From assembly GCA_015501585.1 (NCBI GenBank), contig JADNRY010000034.1, forward strand, positions 248,001-312,000: DNA of 64,000 nt. The letters run 5' to 3'. Shown here one piece after another: positions 10,905-22,639 of this stretch. The notes under the pieces are model-generated. The model ran no database searches and was not told the origin of the DNA. It worked only from the letters and a program-made list of their open reading frames with translations. The stretch's first letter is position 1, and every line of letters starts with the position of its first letter. The position numbers were made by a program, and so were the translations under genes. This DNA is from Rhodocollybia butyracea. Lineage: Eukaryota; Basidiomycota; Agaricomycetes; Agaricales; Omphalotaceae.

Positions 10905-13900
10905 CGGTTTGGCATAAAAGAAGGGTCGATATAAGCTTAGCATGGTAGCGCTAGGATTCCAATACCAATGCTCTCGAATCTGCTGAACATTCCCAGAAGT
11001 AGGACGCGTGACTATACCAACAGCATCGCGGTGCCTGGGGAAAAGTGCATGAGTATTAGAACGACGCTCTGCCAAATATAGCCCACCCACTCCATCAAAT
11101 GAACAAAAATTCCTGAACCAACGGTTTTATGACAATGAGAGCAGCAGATTGTCTCCCGATTGCCATTCAGGTTCTCCTTGGCAAGTATCTGTGTCTTTTC
11201 CGCACCAAAAGAATTGATTTGAAAGGCATGTCCCAGGTAGTGAGTTGGCTGAACAGGGATATTAGTGATATGAATTCCCAAGAAATAAGTTTGATTACCA
11301 AGTAAGGCCACCTCATGAAACACCGTCCACGTATGTCGGGGAGGCATGATAAACATTCGATAAGAGGATTAGCAAGATGCAAGTTGTCCACTTTCGTTGT
11401 TTTGGGGTCTAGGTTACAAGCTTTAATGATCTTTTTGATGTCTTGGGACCCGCTATTTGGGTATTTACGTGTAGGTATGCGAAAGGTGCTATAAAACAAC
11501 CTAACAAAAACACTACCGCACCTAACCAGACTATCGATATGTAAGGGAGCGAGGGCGGGTTGTCAGAGATTCCCCGAGGGAAAGCTTTGTAATATCGGAT
11601 GTACGCGCGCGACTGCTCCAGGTTCAAGACTGTAGCGCTAACGTGGGTAACTAAGCTTAGACAACTCTTAGAACTAAGTCGAGAGAAGCCTAGTTGAGGT
11701 GTACGAGTGTACGAGGGACCCGGGTATGTATGTCCAAATCAATTAACCAAAACCAAAACCAATACAACGAAACTAAGATTCTCCTAGGCAAACTCTGGCT
11801 CTAGCTAGAATAGTAATCTCGAGGTTTGTCAACAACCCTAGGCAAACTCTGGCACTAGCTGCTGTGACGCCGTAAAGTCCTCGACCAAACTCTGGGCCAA
11901 GCTACGATATTGTGAGTGAACTTAATCACTAGGAACTCGTACCACAATCTTAGTGGCTCGTCTAACTTCGTGAAGAAGTTAACTAAGGAACCCTCACTCT
12001 GGAGCCGAATAATCCCTTACTAGAAACCGTCCCCTCTAAGGAAGCAACTAGATTTGAGTTGATCTGGAGTTCGAGAGAACTCTACACACTTAAATTCGAT
12101 CAAGATATAAATGGGCTTTGCGAAGCGCGTGAAGTTTATTACTTTCTTAAGATAACCAAGTCAGGAGGCGTCACGCTACTGATCCCGTGGGGACGTTCTA
12201 CGGAGCACTGGTCTTAGCGGTCAAGTCGAGGGCAAGAAACTTGTCTTATTGAATAAATATATCTGGCTTATATACTGAGTAGAGAGAGTTTAATACGAAA
12301 AATAGATGAAACAGACACGGAGAGAGACGGAAAGAGAGTGGAACAGAGGAATCTGGCTCGGAAAGGAAACTCCAGCCTATATATGGTACACACGATAAAG
12401 AAATAGTCCATTCTTGGGTATATATTAGAGGTAAAATATGATTTCGTGAGGATTAACATAGTTTTAGAGTGTTTTGATCCGAGCGAGGTTTCTCCGATTA
12501 CTCCACAATTCTCCGGGGTCAGGAGTACCTTTACGCTTCATGATCACTCGCCGCCCGGTTTCCCTTGGGTGAGTTTCATTCTATTCCTCGGATAGTTCTG
12601 TCCATCCTGAGTGTGATTAACATTCTCTCGAGAAGACCTGTTATCTAGCTTTCCAACGACACCACTTATGATAATCTCGAGCAACTGCGCTGAGTATGTA
12701 CAAGTGATTCCCGATAGTCGGCTTTAACGGATAAGACCTTCCGTGTATGATTTCTAAGATCAAATGTTTCGATTTGCCAAGGCTATCCCGGCGCGTAGCT
12801 TTCCGTAGGTCCGTTAAGCATGTTTCTACCGTCCTCACGGTCGCGACCGGTGCCGCGAATAGACCTCTACGGTTTCCCTCGGGATTGTTCTGGTCCATTG
12901 TTACGGACTGTAAAGTCCACATCTTAACATAGCTCGTTGGGGGTCTTAGTGCGAGGGATGCCTTCCCTCATAATTCCTTCCCTCGAGTAACGCGTTGGCT
13001 TAGTACTTATCCCGCTTCGAGATGTCCTGTAGTTTAGAGAGTATACACTCTTGGGTATAACTAGATTGACCGTCTAGCGTCACATCTCCGGGCAGCCCAG
13101 GTATCCTCGCTAGCTTGGCTCTAGGCTACGCTTGTGGGCGTACCTTCACGGCTCGCTGAGTATTATTGTTAAGTTCTTTGCCTCGGCAACAGCTATCACG
13201 CTCGGGCTCCGTATAACTCTCTTATTGCATTGTATAACACGTACAAAGTGTCAAAAATGTACGGTTACACGCCTTAGGCCAATATTAGGCCTAATACCGC
13301 TATCGTTGTACACGAGCGTACCGGACATCCAATGGCCTAACGGACGTCTAGCAAAGTCGGGTGGACAGTAAACCTCTAAAGGCTTGTCATTACGACTAGA
13401 TATAGGGGACTTTTGTTGGCAACAACGATGGTAGAACATTTGCGGGTAATGTAACACCTTTACTGCACAAGATAAGCATGCAAAAACAGAAGTCGCAAGA
13501 TGCAAATCAGAGACGGTGGCGCTTGGACAGGTTTTTCGGAAAATTTCCAAGACCTCCTGTATTTTTGCGGGTCGCCATTCATTTATAATGCTAGGCAGGT
13601 ATTCCAAGAGTTTGGATTTACAGAGACTGTCGTCAAGTTTTTCGTCAAAGGGCATATCCCAGAGGAGTGCTTCGATACGAGGGTCGGTGAGGATATCACC
13701 TCTAGCGGGGAAAGGATCTCGAAGGTCAGTTTCTGACTCAATCTGGAGGATTAGCTTGGAAAGGAGACAATACCGTGATCGAAGGGCTTCATCATGTTGT
13801 CGAACCAGGCGTTCCGCCTGGTACTCTGATAACATTTGGACCAGTTTGGATAGACATCACCATGAGCCGGAGTGTATTCGCACCATGATCTGTTAACTTC

Positions 13901-15132
13901 CTTGGCTGTGATACCAACTTATGTTTAGTGAATGTATCCCGGCGACGATCCTTGACCATCGTCTCTGCTTCTGTGCGCCATCCAATTTGTTCAAGTCGTT
14001 TAAGTATCCTATGTCAGACAACTTGAGCTAGGGAGAAAGCATAATCACAAAACGACCACGTACGCCTCCTTCCGTTCCTCGCGAAGCTCAGTTAGTTTAT
14101 CAACGCGTTCGGCCAGTTTGGCATCGAGCCATATTTGACATTCAGTACTATGCTAAAGCACAGTGGTGAGTTTCTATGCCCCATTAGATGAATAAAATAC
14201 ACCGACCATCTGCATATCCTCGTACTCTTCTTCTTTTCTATCAATCCATGCATCACGTTCTCCGTGGTTAAGTGCATAAAACTCTTTCTTATAGCGAGCT
14301 GCAATTTCCCAATTACCAAGGGATTCATAATATTCTGTTGGGAGAACTTCGCGATCGCGATATTCGCTGGGCTGTTCTTGCTTAAAGGCGTCGTCATTGA
14401 CAGGGAAGCTGCAACAGGTATAAAACGAAATTTAAACAATTTCTTGCAGCTACGCGTTCGGAAGTTCCAGAAAACATTATCACAGCGTCGGTTGCATAGC
14501 TGGATGATATGATTTAGTTTAGTTAAGAATCGGTCCATAGTTTCAAATACTTGCATGACAATACGCCTCGAAAAGAAGAAGTGCGTATTGAGGTTCATTC
14601 AGATCCTTTGGACAAGGTGGTAGATCTTTGACGTTTCCACGAGCAGTACACCAGATACTTTCCGACGTTTTGCTCATCAGAATTCCTCGAAGGTCTCGAG
14701 AAGTTCAAGCGAGCCGGAGGAGGTCGCCTGGTTCAAGATAGCAGAAGATCTATGTAGGCGTAAGCCATTATTAATTAAATTATTGATAAAGAGCAGCCGG
14801 TTTACCTCGAAAATAACTTCTAGTGGAACGTCCTTGACCAGCCTTGCCAACAAGCCCAGCGTTCCTCGTACTTTTCTAAAATGTTCGGGCATTCATTGTC
14901 TCTTGCTCCGGGTTTTAGACCTTGGTACAGAGTTCTTGGAGCCTTGTCTAGCTCGTTTAGCAGGACGTTCGTCTTCTTCGTATTCGTCTCCATCACGCCA
15001 CTCATCATCGTTATCTTCTTCGCTGGCCTTTTCTCTCAGACGCTTGGAGCCGTCGGTTGTCGTGGCCTCGGTTGATTCCTGCATAGAAGTAGGAATAACT
15101 GGCTTTTCCTTCAACCGAAGAGAGCGGCGCAT
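10905..15132 (-). pseudogene. F-box protein, copy C, split by an insertion
   Basis: The 5' part (15132-13304) starts MRRSLRLKEKPV and contains the F-box exon (about 14740-14690), a Cys-containing exon with CNRRCDNVFWNFRTRSC (about 14500-14450), the middle exons and the C-terminal MLSEYQAERLVRQ region (13835-13304). The 3' part resumes at 11456 and runs to about 10905. The missing join is filled by a 1.84-kb insertion. Besides the insertion, a TGA at 14893-14895 replaces the CGA arginine codon found in copy A just before the MPEHFRKVRG segment, a C-to-T change at a CpG. The copy is non-functional on both counts. Confidence 0.75.
11457..13296. mobile_element. Unclassified 1.84-kb insertion in F-box copy C
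   Basis: The F-box sequence is continuous if 11457-13296 is removed, leaving one of the two direct repeats ccgctat (11450-11456 and 13297-13303). The 7-bp target duplication (8 of 8 if one mismatch is allowed) points to a DNA transposon more than to an LTR element, but I see no convincing terminal inverted repeats: the left end starts ttgggtattt and the right end finishes ggcctaata. Inside are three diverged copies of aaactctgg near 11785-11895 and no long ORF. The class is undetermined. Confidence 0.65.
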
Positions 15133-15289
15133 TTTGAACCAGGACCGTGACTATAAGGTTAACAGCTTCAAGTGTTTAGGCGCCCAAATCTGCGCATGAC
15201 ACTACTTCAGTACTCTTGTCAGTCCAGGAGTCTAATCCTATCTCTTTCATCAGAAATTGCTTCGATTCCAGTAACTTCATGATCTTCTT

Positions 15290-15740
15290 CTTCAACCTTT
15301 ACTACTATCCTCGCTCTTATCCTGTGTTACATCAGTGACAGAACTGCCTCTGCTATATATCCAACACCAAATACACGGTTTTCCGCAGCTCCTTGAACGA
15401 CCTGTCATCAGCCGCTCCCGATGGTGAGGATACTCCACCGAATTGGGAAACAAGGAGAGACGAGAGAGTGTTAAGCGTGGGCATTATGAAGAGCTCGTCT
15501 TCGGCTTTGGCTCTGGCAGCATCTGAGGCTGGATGACATCCAAACCTAGGAGGACACCACTGGCTGCAGCAGGATTACCGCCTTGCAAACCTTTGATTAA
15601 AGCTCTTGTCCATTGGGTCAGACGAGCGGAGATACTGCGATAGAAGAGGACCCAGAGAGCAGCGTTTTAGATGCAGTGCGCGGCGGAAAGATGCTGAGAG
15701 CGTCTTAGATGTCTAGTCATGGATCATTTTGAGGGCTTCA
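15290..15740 (-). pseudogene. Mosaic fragment of the Pex8-like gene
   Basis: Three blocks match, in the same order and orientation, parts of the gene at 31019-33756 and its 3' flank: about 15295-15335 matches 30970-31005, 15335-15475 matches 32115-32265, and 15488-15710 matches 33286-33560. The material between these blocks is missing, so this is a deleted duplicate with no coding potential. Percent identity was not computed; runs such as ccaaatacacggttttccgc are shared exactly. Confidence 0.7.
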
Positions 15741-15759
15741 TCCCGACTAGGGTCGCTAA

Positions 15760-17100
15760 ACGCTTAGCAGTTCAGGTCTCTCGTGGTGTCAGGTATTTGC
15801 ATAGGCATGTCATCCATTTTCTAGCATTTTCTTCGCAAATCTTTTGACTAGTGTTGTGCCGGCTGGGGCCCGGCTCAGAAGCCCCGGCTACGGCTCAAAA
15901 GCCCCGGCCAGGGCTCGTCAAAAATCTGAGCCGGGCCCTAGCCCCCAGGAAGGGCCAGCTCAAAGCCGGCTCAGGCTCAGGCCGGGGCCCAGGCGCTAAA
16001 GACACATGTCTTGAGGCGCTAAGCTCCCTGTCCTCGGTGGACTCTACACGATGATACTTTTGGCTTTCTGGTTGCTTTCTGAGTGGGTGAGCGTTAATAC
16101 ACCTGCTTTTTGAGATGATTTGGATCTGTAAGGCCAATGCAATACATTCATCAGACAAATTAATTGACAGTAATGGAGCCATTCTTCAGCCTGGTTAATA
16201 CCTCTGGGAACCATCAGTGCAAAATTGGCCACCAGTGATGATACATGTGCTGCTGCACAGAGTAACTTTTGACATGCTGCTCAATGTTTCATTAAGCGCT
16301 GAGCTCCGGCTCAGGCCCCGGCCCAGGGCTTTGAGAATTCTGAGCCGGGCCTTGAGCCCTTCTGAGCCCTATGACGGCTGGGGCCAGGCTAGGCTCAAAG
16401 ACGGCCGGCTTTGGGGGCTCAACGGCCCTGAGCCGTAGCCGGCACATCACTACTTTTGACTCGGGGCTTGTAATACCAATCCTCAATTTCCATAGATCTC
16501 TAGCTTAAAAAATTCCGAACCTGCGACACTGCTATTAATCCTTCAGACTCTATAGATCCCCATGCTCCTCATGCTTAATCATCTCATGCTTAATCAAAGA
16601 TCCCGATTCAGTATTACTTTTGACCCACTGCTTTTCCAATCGTATTCTCTCCATGTCAAAATCGCAGACTTCGGCGAAGCCTTTTTATGGTCTTCCAACC
16701 ATCCAGAAGTACATGATTCAAGTTGTCCTCACGCTTACGCCGCTCCCGGAATCTTATTTGATAAGAATGCCAGTCCTGCATTGAACATTTGGGCAATGGG
16801 CATCAGCGTGTATTTCCTTCTCTGGAGGTCACTTTCCGTTCGAAGGAAGGCTGATCATGATAGTGATCTCCCACCTTGGCGCAATGTCCACCCGATGGTC
16901 CGAAAAGCGGTTATCACTCATGGATCCAGACAATACAATGCGGAAGCTGGCGCCGGAGTTTGACAAGAATGAGAAGAATGGCATAGTGATTATGAAGAGG
17001 CGAAGGTTGATAGAGATAAGGCTGAGAAGGTACTGCAGCGAATCTTCCAGTATGAACCCAAGATGAGCATGATTTGATGACTGGAATAGACATTGAGGAA
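15760..17100 (+). pseudogene. SRPK-type protein kinase fragment (catalytic and activation loops), split by MITE 2
   Basis: The left piece (15778-15848) encodes RGVRYLH-like sequence, ending at the place where copy 2 (20450-21230) has its HG/DL intron. After the MITE the match resumes with cggggcttgtaataccaatcc and the start of the next exon, which has suffered deletions. Further on (16650-16830) it reads HVKIADFGEAFLWSS, the DFG motif and activation loop, and HAYAAPGILFD where APE is expected, then WAMGISVY. In SRPK-like kinases (known) these phosphorylate SR-rich proteins. With no N-lobe and several breaks this is a pseudogene. It preserves the part that copy 2 lacks. Confidence 0.65.
15849..16452. 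mobile_element. Non-autonomous hAT element (MITE 2)
   Basis: The 604-bp element begins TAGTGTTGTGCCGGCT and ends AGCCGGCACATCACTA, an inverted repeat with one mismatch in 16. It is bounded by perfect 8-bp direct repeats cttttgac (15841-15848 and 16453-16460). The ends are rich in GGCTCAGGC/GAGCCGGGCC words in both orientations; the centre is AT-richer. No transposase is encoded. The terminal sequence differs from MITE 1, so two hAT families have been active here. Confidence 0.9.
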
Positions 17101-19190
17101 TGGCACAACTGGGCCAACTTTAATGAGACATGCTTGATCCTCTACGACATGCCGCCTCCTTGAAGGGTTAGGAAGGGGTAGAAGTCAGGTTTAGTCCTGA
17201 GGTCCCCAAATGAGCCAAAGAAAAGGACGCAAGTTACCACGTCGTTTCTGAAAGCCTCTAATTAGTTGATCTGTTGCATTCTCGACTGTTCCCGCCACGT
17301 CTTTCCTCCGAAAAAATTCTTCATCCAGAGACCAGAGAATCATTAATGATCACCCACTGTCAGTATGCCGATCCCGGTCTGCTTCTCTCGCTTTCAACGT
17401 CCATGGTAAGTATAGCCTGTTCCTTGGTTCTGTCCTCTTTTCATGATGATTATGGTTCCTATTATATGAGGATTCTCTTGGTCCAGTTGCCGGAGTTTTT
17501 CTTGACTCTAACTGAAAGTTTGTTGTTTTCTGACTTACTTTCCCCTCATAGAACCTTTAGAATTTTTGTGTCATGCACCAAGTCTACTTTTCCCTTGCAT
17601 TAATTCGCCGCCTCGGAAGGTTATCCTGGTCTACTAAGATACCTTCTCAATACCATCTCAATAACATGATCCCCACTTTCGTTATTCTCCTTACCTTTGT
17701 CTATGATACAGTCTCTACAGTCTCTACCTTTCATGGTCCGAAACCAATTAAAAGCCTTTGAGAGCGTATTATTTTCCCTTTCCAAAATCCCTTAGGCCTT
17801 AGCCCTCGATGACTTTGATGAACCCGTTGGAATCCACCTTGCCAATACAAAGCTCAAAACCCAAGTTTGTGTACCTTAGGTATTCTCCAATCGGCCATAT
17901 GGCAATAGTAGGTTACTTTGTTTATACCTTTATCGACGAAGACACACGGTTTCAATTTCTTCAAGGGTGCAGATGGGAAACACTGTCACTTAGTTTGGTT
18001 TAGCTATAGGCGTGAACAAGAGTATCGAGTAAGGGGGGCTCAAGTCGTCGTATACACAGGATTAAATTCCTTTTTGATTAGAGAGAGAGTGTGTTCAAAG
18101 AGGTTTTCAGTGGTAGACTTGGTGATAGAGTAAGTTTTTGGTGTAGGTGGATCGGAAATTTTACATAGAAGTGGCTATAATTTCTTAGATAAGTACCTAC
18201 ATAAGGTAACTAAATTCCAGAGAGACTAGAGCAACTTCTAAGGTGCTAATATGATGGGTTCTTCGCTCAAAATGGTGAGGAACTCACCACAGCGGAAGAT
18301 AAGATATGATCAAAAATCAAAATCAAAAAGATAACTATGAAGATATGACATCAGAGAAGATAAGACTTGAGAGATATCAACTGAAACACTTCTCGAATTG
18401 ACCACCATGGCCCAGACAGAAATTTTTTTAGAATTGGCCACCATGCCCAGACACAAGAAGAAATTCACTATCACTTCCGCGCCTTTCAGTTCAAAAACGC
18501 CATCACAAAATGGACCAGCGACAAACAAAACTTCAAAGCCAATACCATTTTGGCCTGGACATATTCTGATCACCTCGCTGTTCTCCCAGTCCGTCCGGTC
18601 TATTCCGACGCATTGACGCTTCCTCCTGGATTTTATTTCTAAACATGCCTGGATCTGTTCTTTGAGAGTTCCCCTGCGATGTTCTCGCGCATGCAATCGC
18701 CGAAACAAAAGGACTCTTAGAACACTATGGGAGATCAAGGGCACATCCGGTAGTCATATTCAGGGAGAAGGTCAACAGTGACTCGAGGAACAATGGGTAG
18801 CGTTTTCGGGGCTAAACTGGTGAGTTAACCGTCGATTCAACACTCTTTATATAACAAGCATGTGTCAGCTTTTATACTTGAAAGGATCTTCAAACCCTTG
18901 TCATCCTTCTCAACCTAGGGTTTGAGGACGGTCTGAGTGAAGACGATCGAGATGACGACACTTTTGGTAACATCGAATGTCGAAACAGAATCAAAAAGGA
19001 ATTTACTCCTGCGTACACGACAACCCAAGCCCCCATCGAATTGGCTCACGCTTGTAATAACCAGTGTTTCACATGTTAATGGCTGCAATGTGTCTTAATT
19101 CTATGGCAGTTTGACCACTCTTCCAGGACAGTTCTTTACAATGCAAGGGTGGTAAATGTAAAGGTAGGCAGGGGGCGATAATGACAAGTA
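17101..19190. other. No recognisable gene
   Basis: About 2 kb with only short unrelated reading frames (the longest is 144 codons on the minus strand, 18310-18744, with no domain I recognise and a low-complexity tail). No tRNA, terminal repeat or similarity to the other duplicated units was noticed. Confidence 0.4.
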
Positions 19191-19297
19191 CTTGTAATAT
19201 AGAAAGCAAATGTACCTTTTGAAGTTGATCAGGGGACCACATTAGTACAGGTTTCCCTTCCTTCCTTCCACCACCAAGCGCCTGGGGAACACATGGT

Positions 19298-19611
19298 TTA
19301 GCAGCCCATCACCTCACTACATACTCTTTTTCTCAATCCCCAACAACTTCCAACACTTCCCGATACAACTCTGTCAATTCCGTCCGAACCCTCGTTCCAA
19401 GTCCAGTAACGTCCCTACGTCGCCATTGTTCTCATGCTCATGTCGCCTTCTTTGATTCAAAGTCCGTCGATCTCTTCCAAAACCCAGCCAAGAAGGGACA
19501 GCGTGGCCGGAAGCGCAGAAACACTTGAAGATATGAGCTTGAGATGAAGAAGAACGGTGCCCTGTATGACACTAAGCAGTGCATCGATACAATACCATGC
19601 GAGCGTGATGC
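19298..19611 (-). pseudogene. Fragment of the Pex8-like gene (3' exon)
   Basis: This matches 31071-31397, most of the last exon of the Pex8-like gene, including the run gtcgatctcttccaaaaccc and the segment ending cagtgcatcgatacaatacc. The frame is broken by a TGA and by small insertions. It is the complement of the fragment at 15290-15740, which carries other parts of the same gene. The two may be halves of one duplicate separated by later insertions. Confidence 0.7.
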
Positions 19612-19944
19612 CAACTTGCCAAACTTGCAGTACAATCGTATTTGATGGCATTGGCTGGGACATACAGTGCAAATCTGTAAGCTATAGGTAGAAGTTGTCT
19701 GCTGAGGCTTTCCGTCTTGAGTCATGAGCCATTGCGTGCGGGCTTTCGTATGACCAATTTGGTTTTTGAAAATTTTGACCGAAGGGAAGAGAGGGTCTTG
19801 TGAACCTCGTTTCTTATCTGATCCTTCAGATTTCTGCTATGACGCAATACTTCGCACACTGATTGGATGATGCTCTTTGGCAATAACGTTTTCACAGGTT
19901 TCGACCACTACAACTCTATCGCCGTACGTATCACTTCTGCCGCC

Positions 19945-20070
19945 GTATCTTGTTTCTAGGACCACTTTTACCATTACACTTCCGCTGCCACATCTTGTTT
20001 CTAGGACCACTTTTACTGTTACCTCTGCCACCATATCTTGTTTCTAGGATCACTTTTGCTGTTATGAATG
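19945..20070. repeat. Short tandem repeat, 43-45 bp unit, three copies
   Basis: The unit contains tcttgtttctaggaccactt; copies begin near 19948, 19993 and 20036. The third copy has diverged. It creates apparent repetitive peptides in several frames that are not genes. Confidence 0.75.
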
Positions 20071-20449
20071 CTATGTATACAGTACAGTACGAGAGATTTC
20101 TCTCAGTGAAAAGACGATCCTGGGCCATCATACCAATGCTGTTGAATTTGCTTCCTTTTTCTATGTTTACAGTGCTTCCTCAGATGATTGGGAAGAGGTT
20201 TAAAACTCGGAAGGCTGCTATATGTTTGATATGCTTGCAAATGCATGGTGAATTTGTTGATATTGAAGATGATAATATGTTTGAGCATGTTGGCCCAGGC
20301 TATAGGCAAGTATTTGGCTCCGCATTGGCTTCTGAGATGATGCAAGTTGATTCAGAATTCTGGTGGAGTTGATCATGTACTTCTTCGGAAGAGTGTTTTG
20401 AAAAAGGTTGAAGGTGTGTTTCATTGCACAGATGAGGATGATGTATCAC

Positions 20450-21230
20450 AGGGTCTTCAATCAAGTATTGAGGGGCATGAGGATCTAAAGAGTCTGAAGG
20501 ATTGGTAGCGGTGTCGCAGATTTGGAATGTGATCTTCTTGGGCTTGCCGAGGGATCCTTCTACGTCTTCTTGGGACGACCACGATGAAATAGCGTCGTTA
20601 TAGAGAAGAATGTTTTTCAGATAGAGATCTGTGGAAATTGAGGATCGGTATTACAAGCCTTGAGTCGAAAGATTTACGGACAACAAACCGGATTGACTAA
20701 CCTCCATGGACAACTCCATGCATATGCAAATACCGCACACCGCGGAAGATCTTTGCTACGTGTTTAGCGAGCCGGGTTGGGATGGTTTCGCCGATATGAT
20801 CCAAGAGTGGACCCTCATCCAGACTTAAAGATGGACCTAATACTTCTGTTACAATGCATTGATGCGTTCCATTTGGGCCATGATGCTTGAATTCGTCCAG
20901 CAGATGAACAACGTGGTCTTTGTCCCCATTATCGATATCCGAATTACTCGGTTGCTGGAGATGACGCAGAACAGCTATCTCAGACGCTACCTTGGTTGAC
21001 TGTACTATGACAATCTTGAGAACTGCGTAGCGATTTGTGACAGAGTCCCTGACGAGCCACACGGTGGAAAATGTGCCATGGCCGAGCTTATGAACAACAG
21101 TGTAGCGGTTGTTGTGAAATGTATCGCCTAGATGAACTGGGTGCAGGCCGCCTAGTCGGTAGAGTTCAATATTCTCGGCGAGAAAAAATACGTCCTTGAC
21201 AATCATTGTAACATAGAGGTCAGCCTTCAA
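20450..21230 (-). pseudogene. SRPK-type protein kinase, truncated (N-lobe and catalytic loop)
   Basis: Exon 1 (21230-20702) encodes PVHLGDTFHNNRYTVVHKL, the Gly-rich loop LGHGTFSTVW, the ATP-binding lysine in YAVLKIVI, and the helix leading to RGVRYLHMHGVVHG. The intron gttagtc...ccacag joins to DLYLKNILLYND (from 20628), completing the HGDLxxxN catalytic loop of the SRPK-like family. After LIEDPVIHHPH (about 20440) the sequence no longer resembles a kinase, and the DFG motif and C-lobe are missing. In other basidiomycetes such genes are numerous. This copy is likely inactive because of the 3' truncation, but exon 1 is fully open and could still be transcribed. The related piece at 15760-17100 lies in opposite orientation. 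Confidence 0.65.
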
Positions 21231-22189
21231 CGTTGTTCTACTCGCGAAGAAAAAAAAGAAATTTCCGACCTTGACTACGGCGATCCGGCGCTAATTGGCG
21301 CTTAAGGTTGCTCACTTGCGTTGTTGAAAGCAGATCCAATGCATTCCTCTGGTTGACGCGACTCCTCAGGCCTCAGGTCCAGAGCTTGAGCCTATACACC
21401 TCGAACCATGAACCACGACGCGACTCGCCCAACTCGCCAGTGTTTGAGAATGTGGCGAAAACCAAGCAAAAATAATGGAAGGGAGCAAGTTGGAAGGGAG
21501 CTTTGTTGAATGTTCCATCGACCAATTTCTCGAGATACTACCTGCGCGTGCTGATATAGATGCCTTCGATTGACTTGACGCTGTTCAAAAAGCTTGTGGG
21601 TGAAGCAAAAGGTGAAAAGAGATCATATAACCTCTGGGTCCGTCATCTATTTGCCTGCCTTTGAACTGAAGACTAATGTAGATCCATATATTCGCAAAGA
21701 TTGGACATCCATGAACACTTTTAACACCCCAACCATGCTTCGCAGACTGTCTGGGGTAAGCATGAGATTAAACCCGACCCAAAACCTAACGCACTGGTTT
21801 GTGATGGAATCCAACGGAGTGTTCAAGTGGTCAGAAGAGGACGAACCGTTTAGACGGGAGGCTGAAGAGAGTAAAAAGGCCAAGGCACGTCATAAAATCC
21901 GGTCACTGCCAAGCAGAAAACTCATTCAAGTATAAAAGTCAAAGCTAAGCGCTAAGCGCTAAAGCTCTGAGCACCTTCCCAATCCGCGCGGAATAGAGGC
22001 CAGTTGACGGTATATGCTAATACTATACAGGCGCGCTACTCCGGAATCCGTAAAAGAACTTCTCGTGGACGAGAAAACAGCCAGTAGATTATCGATTATG
22101 ACTCCCAACGTCATTGGCAACGCCGTTCTCACTCGTGCTCGCCTTCTCGTGCGGAAGCTCAAGCGCTCAGACCCAGTGCTCAAGCAGAC
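21231..22189. other. Spacer with one uncharacterised ORF
   Basis: Contains a 113-codon plus-strand ORF (21594-21935) starting MWVKQKVKRDH, Lys/Arg/Glu-rich at its end. I recognise no domain and do not consider it a confident gene. A short repeat of gctaagc occurs near 21945-21965. Nothing else is seen. Confidence 0.3.
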
Positions 22190-22400
22190 CTTCTAACCGT
22201 CGTTCATCGCGTTCCCGCTCTCCACAAAGGCCTCGACAACTAACCTCAAGAGAAAAGATCTCGAAACAGGATCATGCCACTCATCGTCGCGACTTTCCTC
22301 GCCATTCTTTTCCGCTTGTGACCGTCGATTGCGATGACCTCAGTTGATTCTTGCGTGACGGCAGGAATAACTGAGTTTTCCTCCAGTCGAAGGGAACAAG
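22190..22400 (-). pseudogene. F-box family, 5' fragment (copy E)
   Basis: The reverse complement of this stretch encodes RSLRLEENSVIPAVTQEST followed by a KRKR-containing stretch and DEWHD-type codons, matching the N-terminal low-complexity part of copies A, C and D. The F-box itself and everything downstream are absent. It lies directly before the 3' end of copy D. Confidence 0.6.
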
Positions 22401-22639
22401 CGTTTAGGTAGTAGACTCGAGCCAGTAGTGAAGTAGCGTTTAGGCGCTCAAATCTGCGGACGATGATCCAATTCTCACCTCAGTAATCGAATTCTATATA
22501 CATAGTACTACTCGGTGTGTATGAACATGTCTTGTATCTTTATTCTATAACTATAACTACACTACTATCACTAACAGTTCGAAAGGAGTAATGATCCTAA
22601 TGATCCCGGTAGAATTAGAGGTAGTGAGCATTTATCACG

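Noticed and set aside
16217..16486. Pro/Arg-rich ORFs in the GC-rich patches
   Set aside because: They lie inside the subterminal repeats of MITE 2 and are composition artefacts.
18310..18744. 144-codon minus-strand ORF
   Set aside because: No recognisable domain, and the tail encodes a low-complexity run; not enough support for a gene.
19837..20131. Repetitive VVLETRYGG-like peptide on the minus strand
   Set aside because: Produced by the 43-45 bp tandem repeat; no start context or domain.
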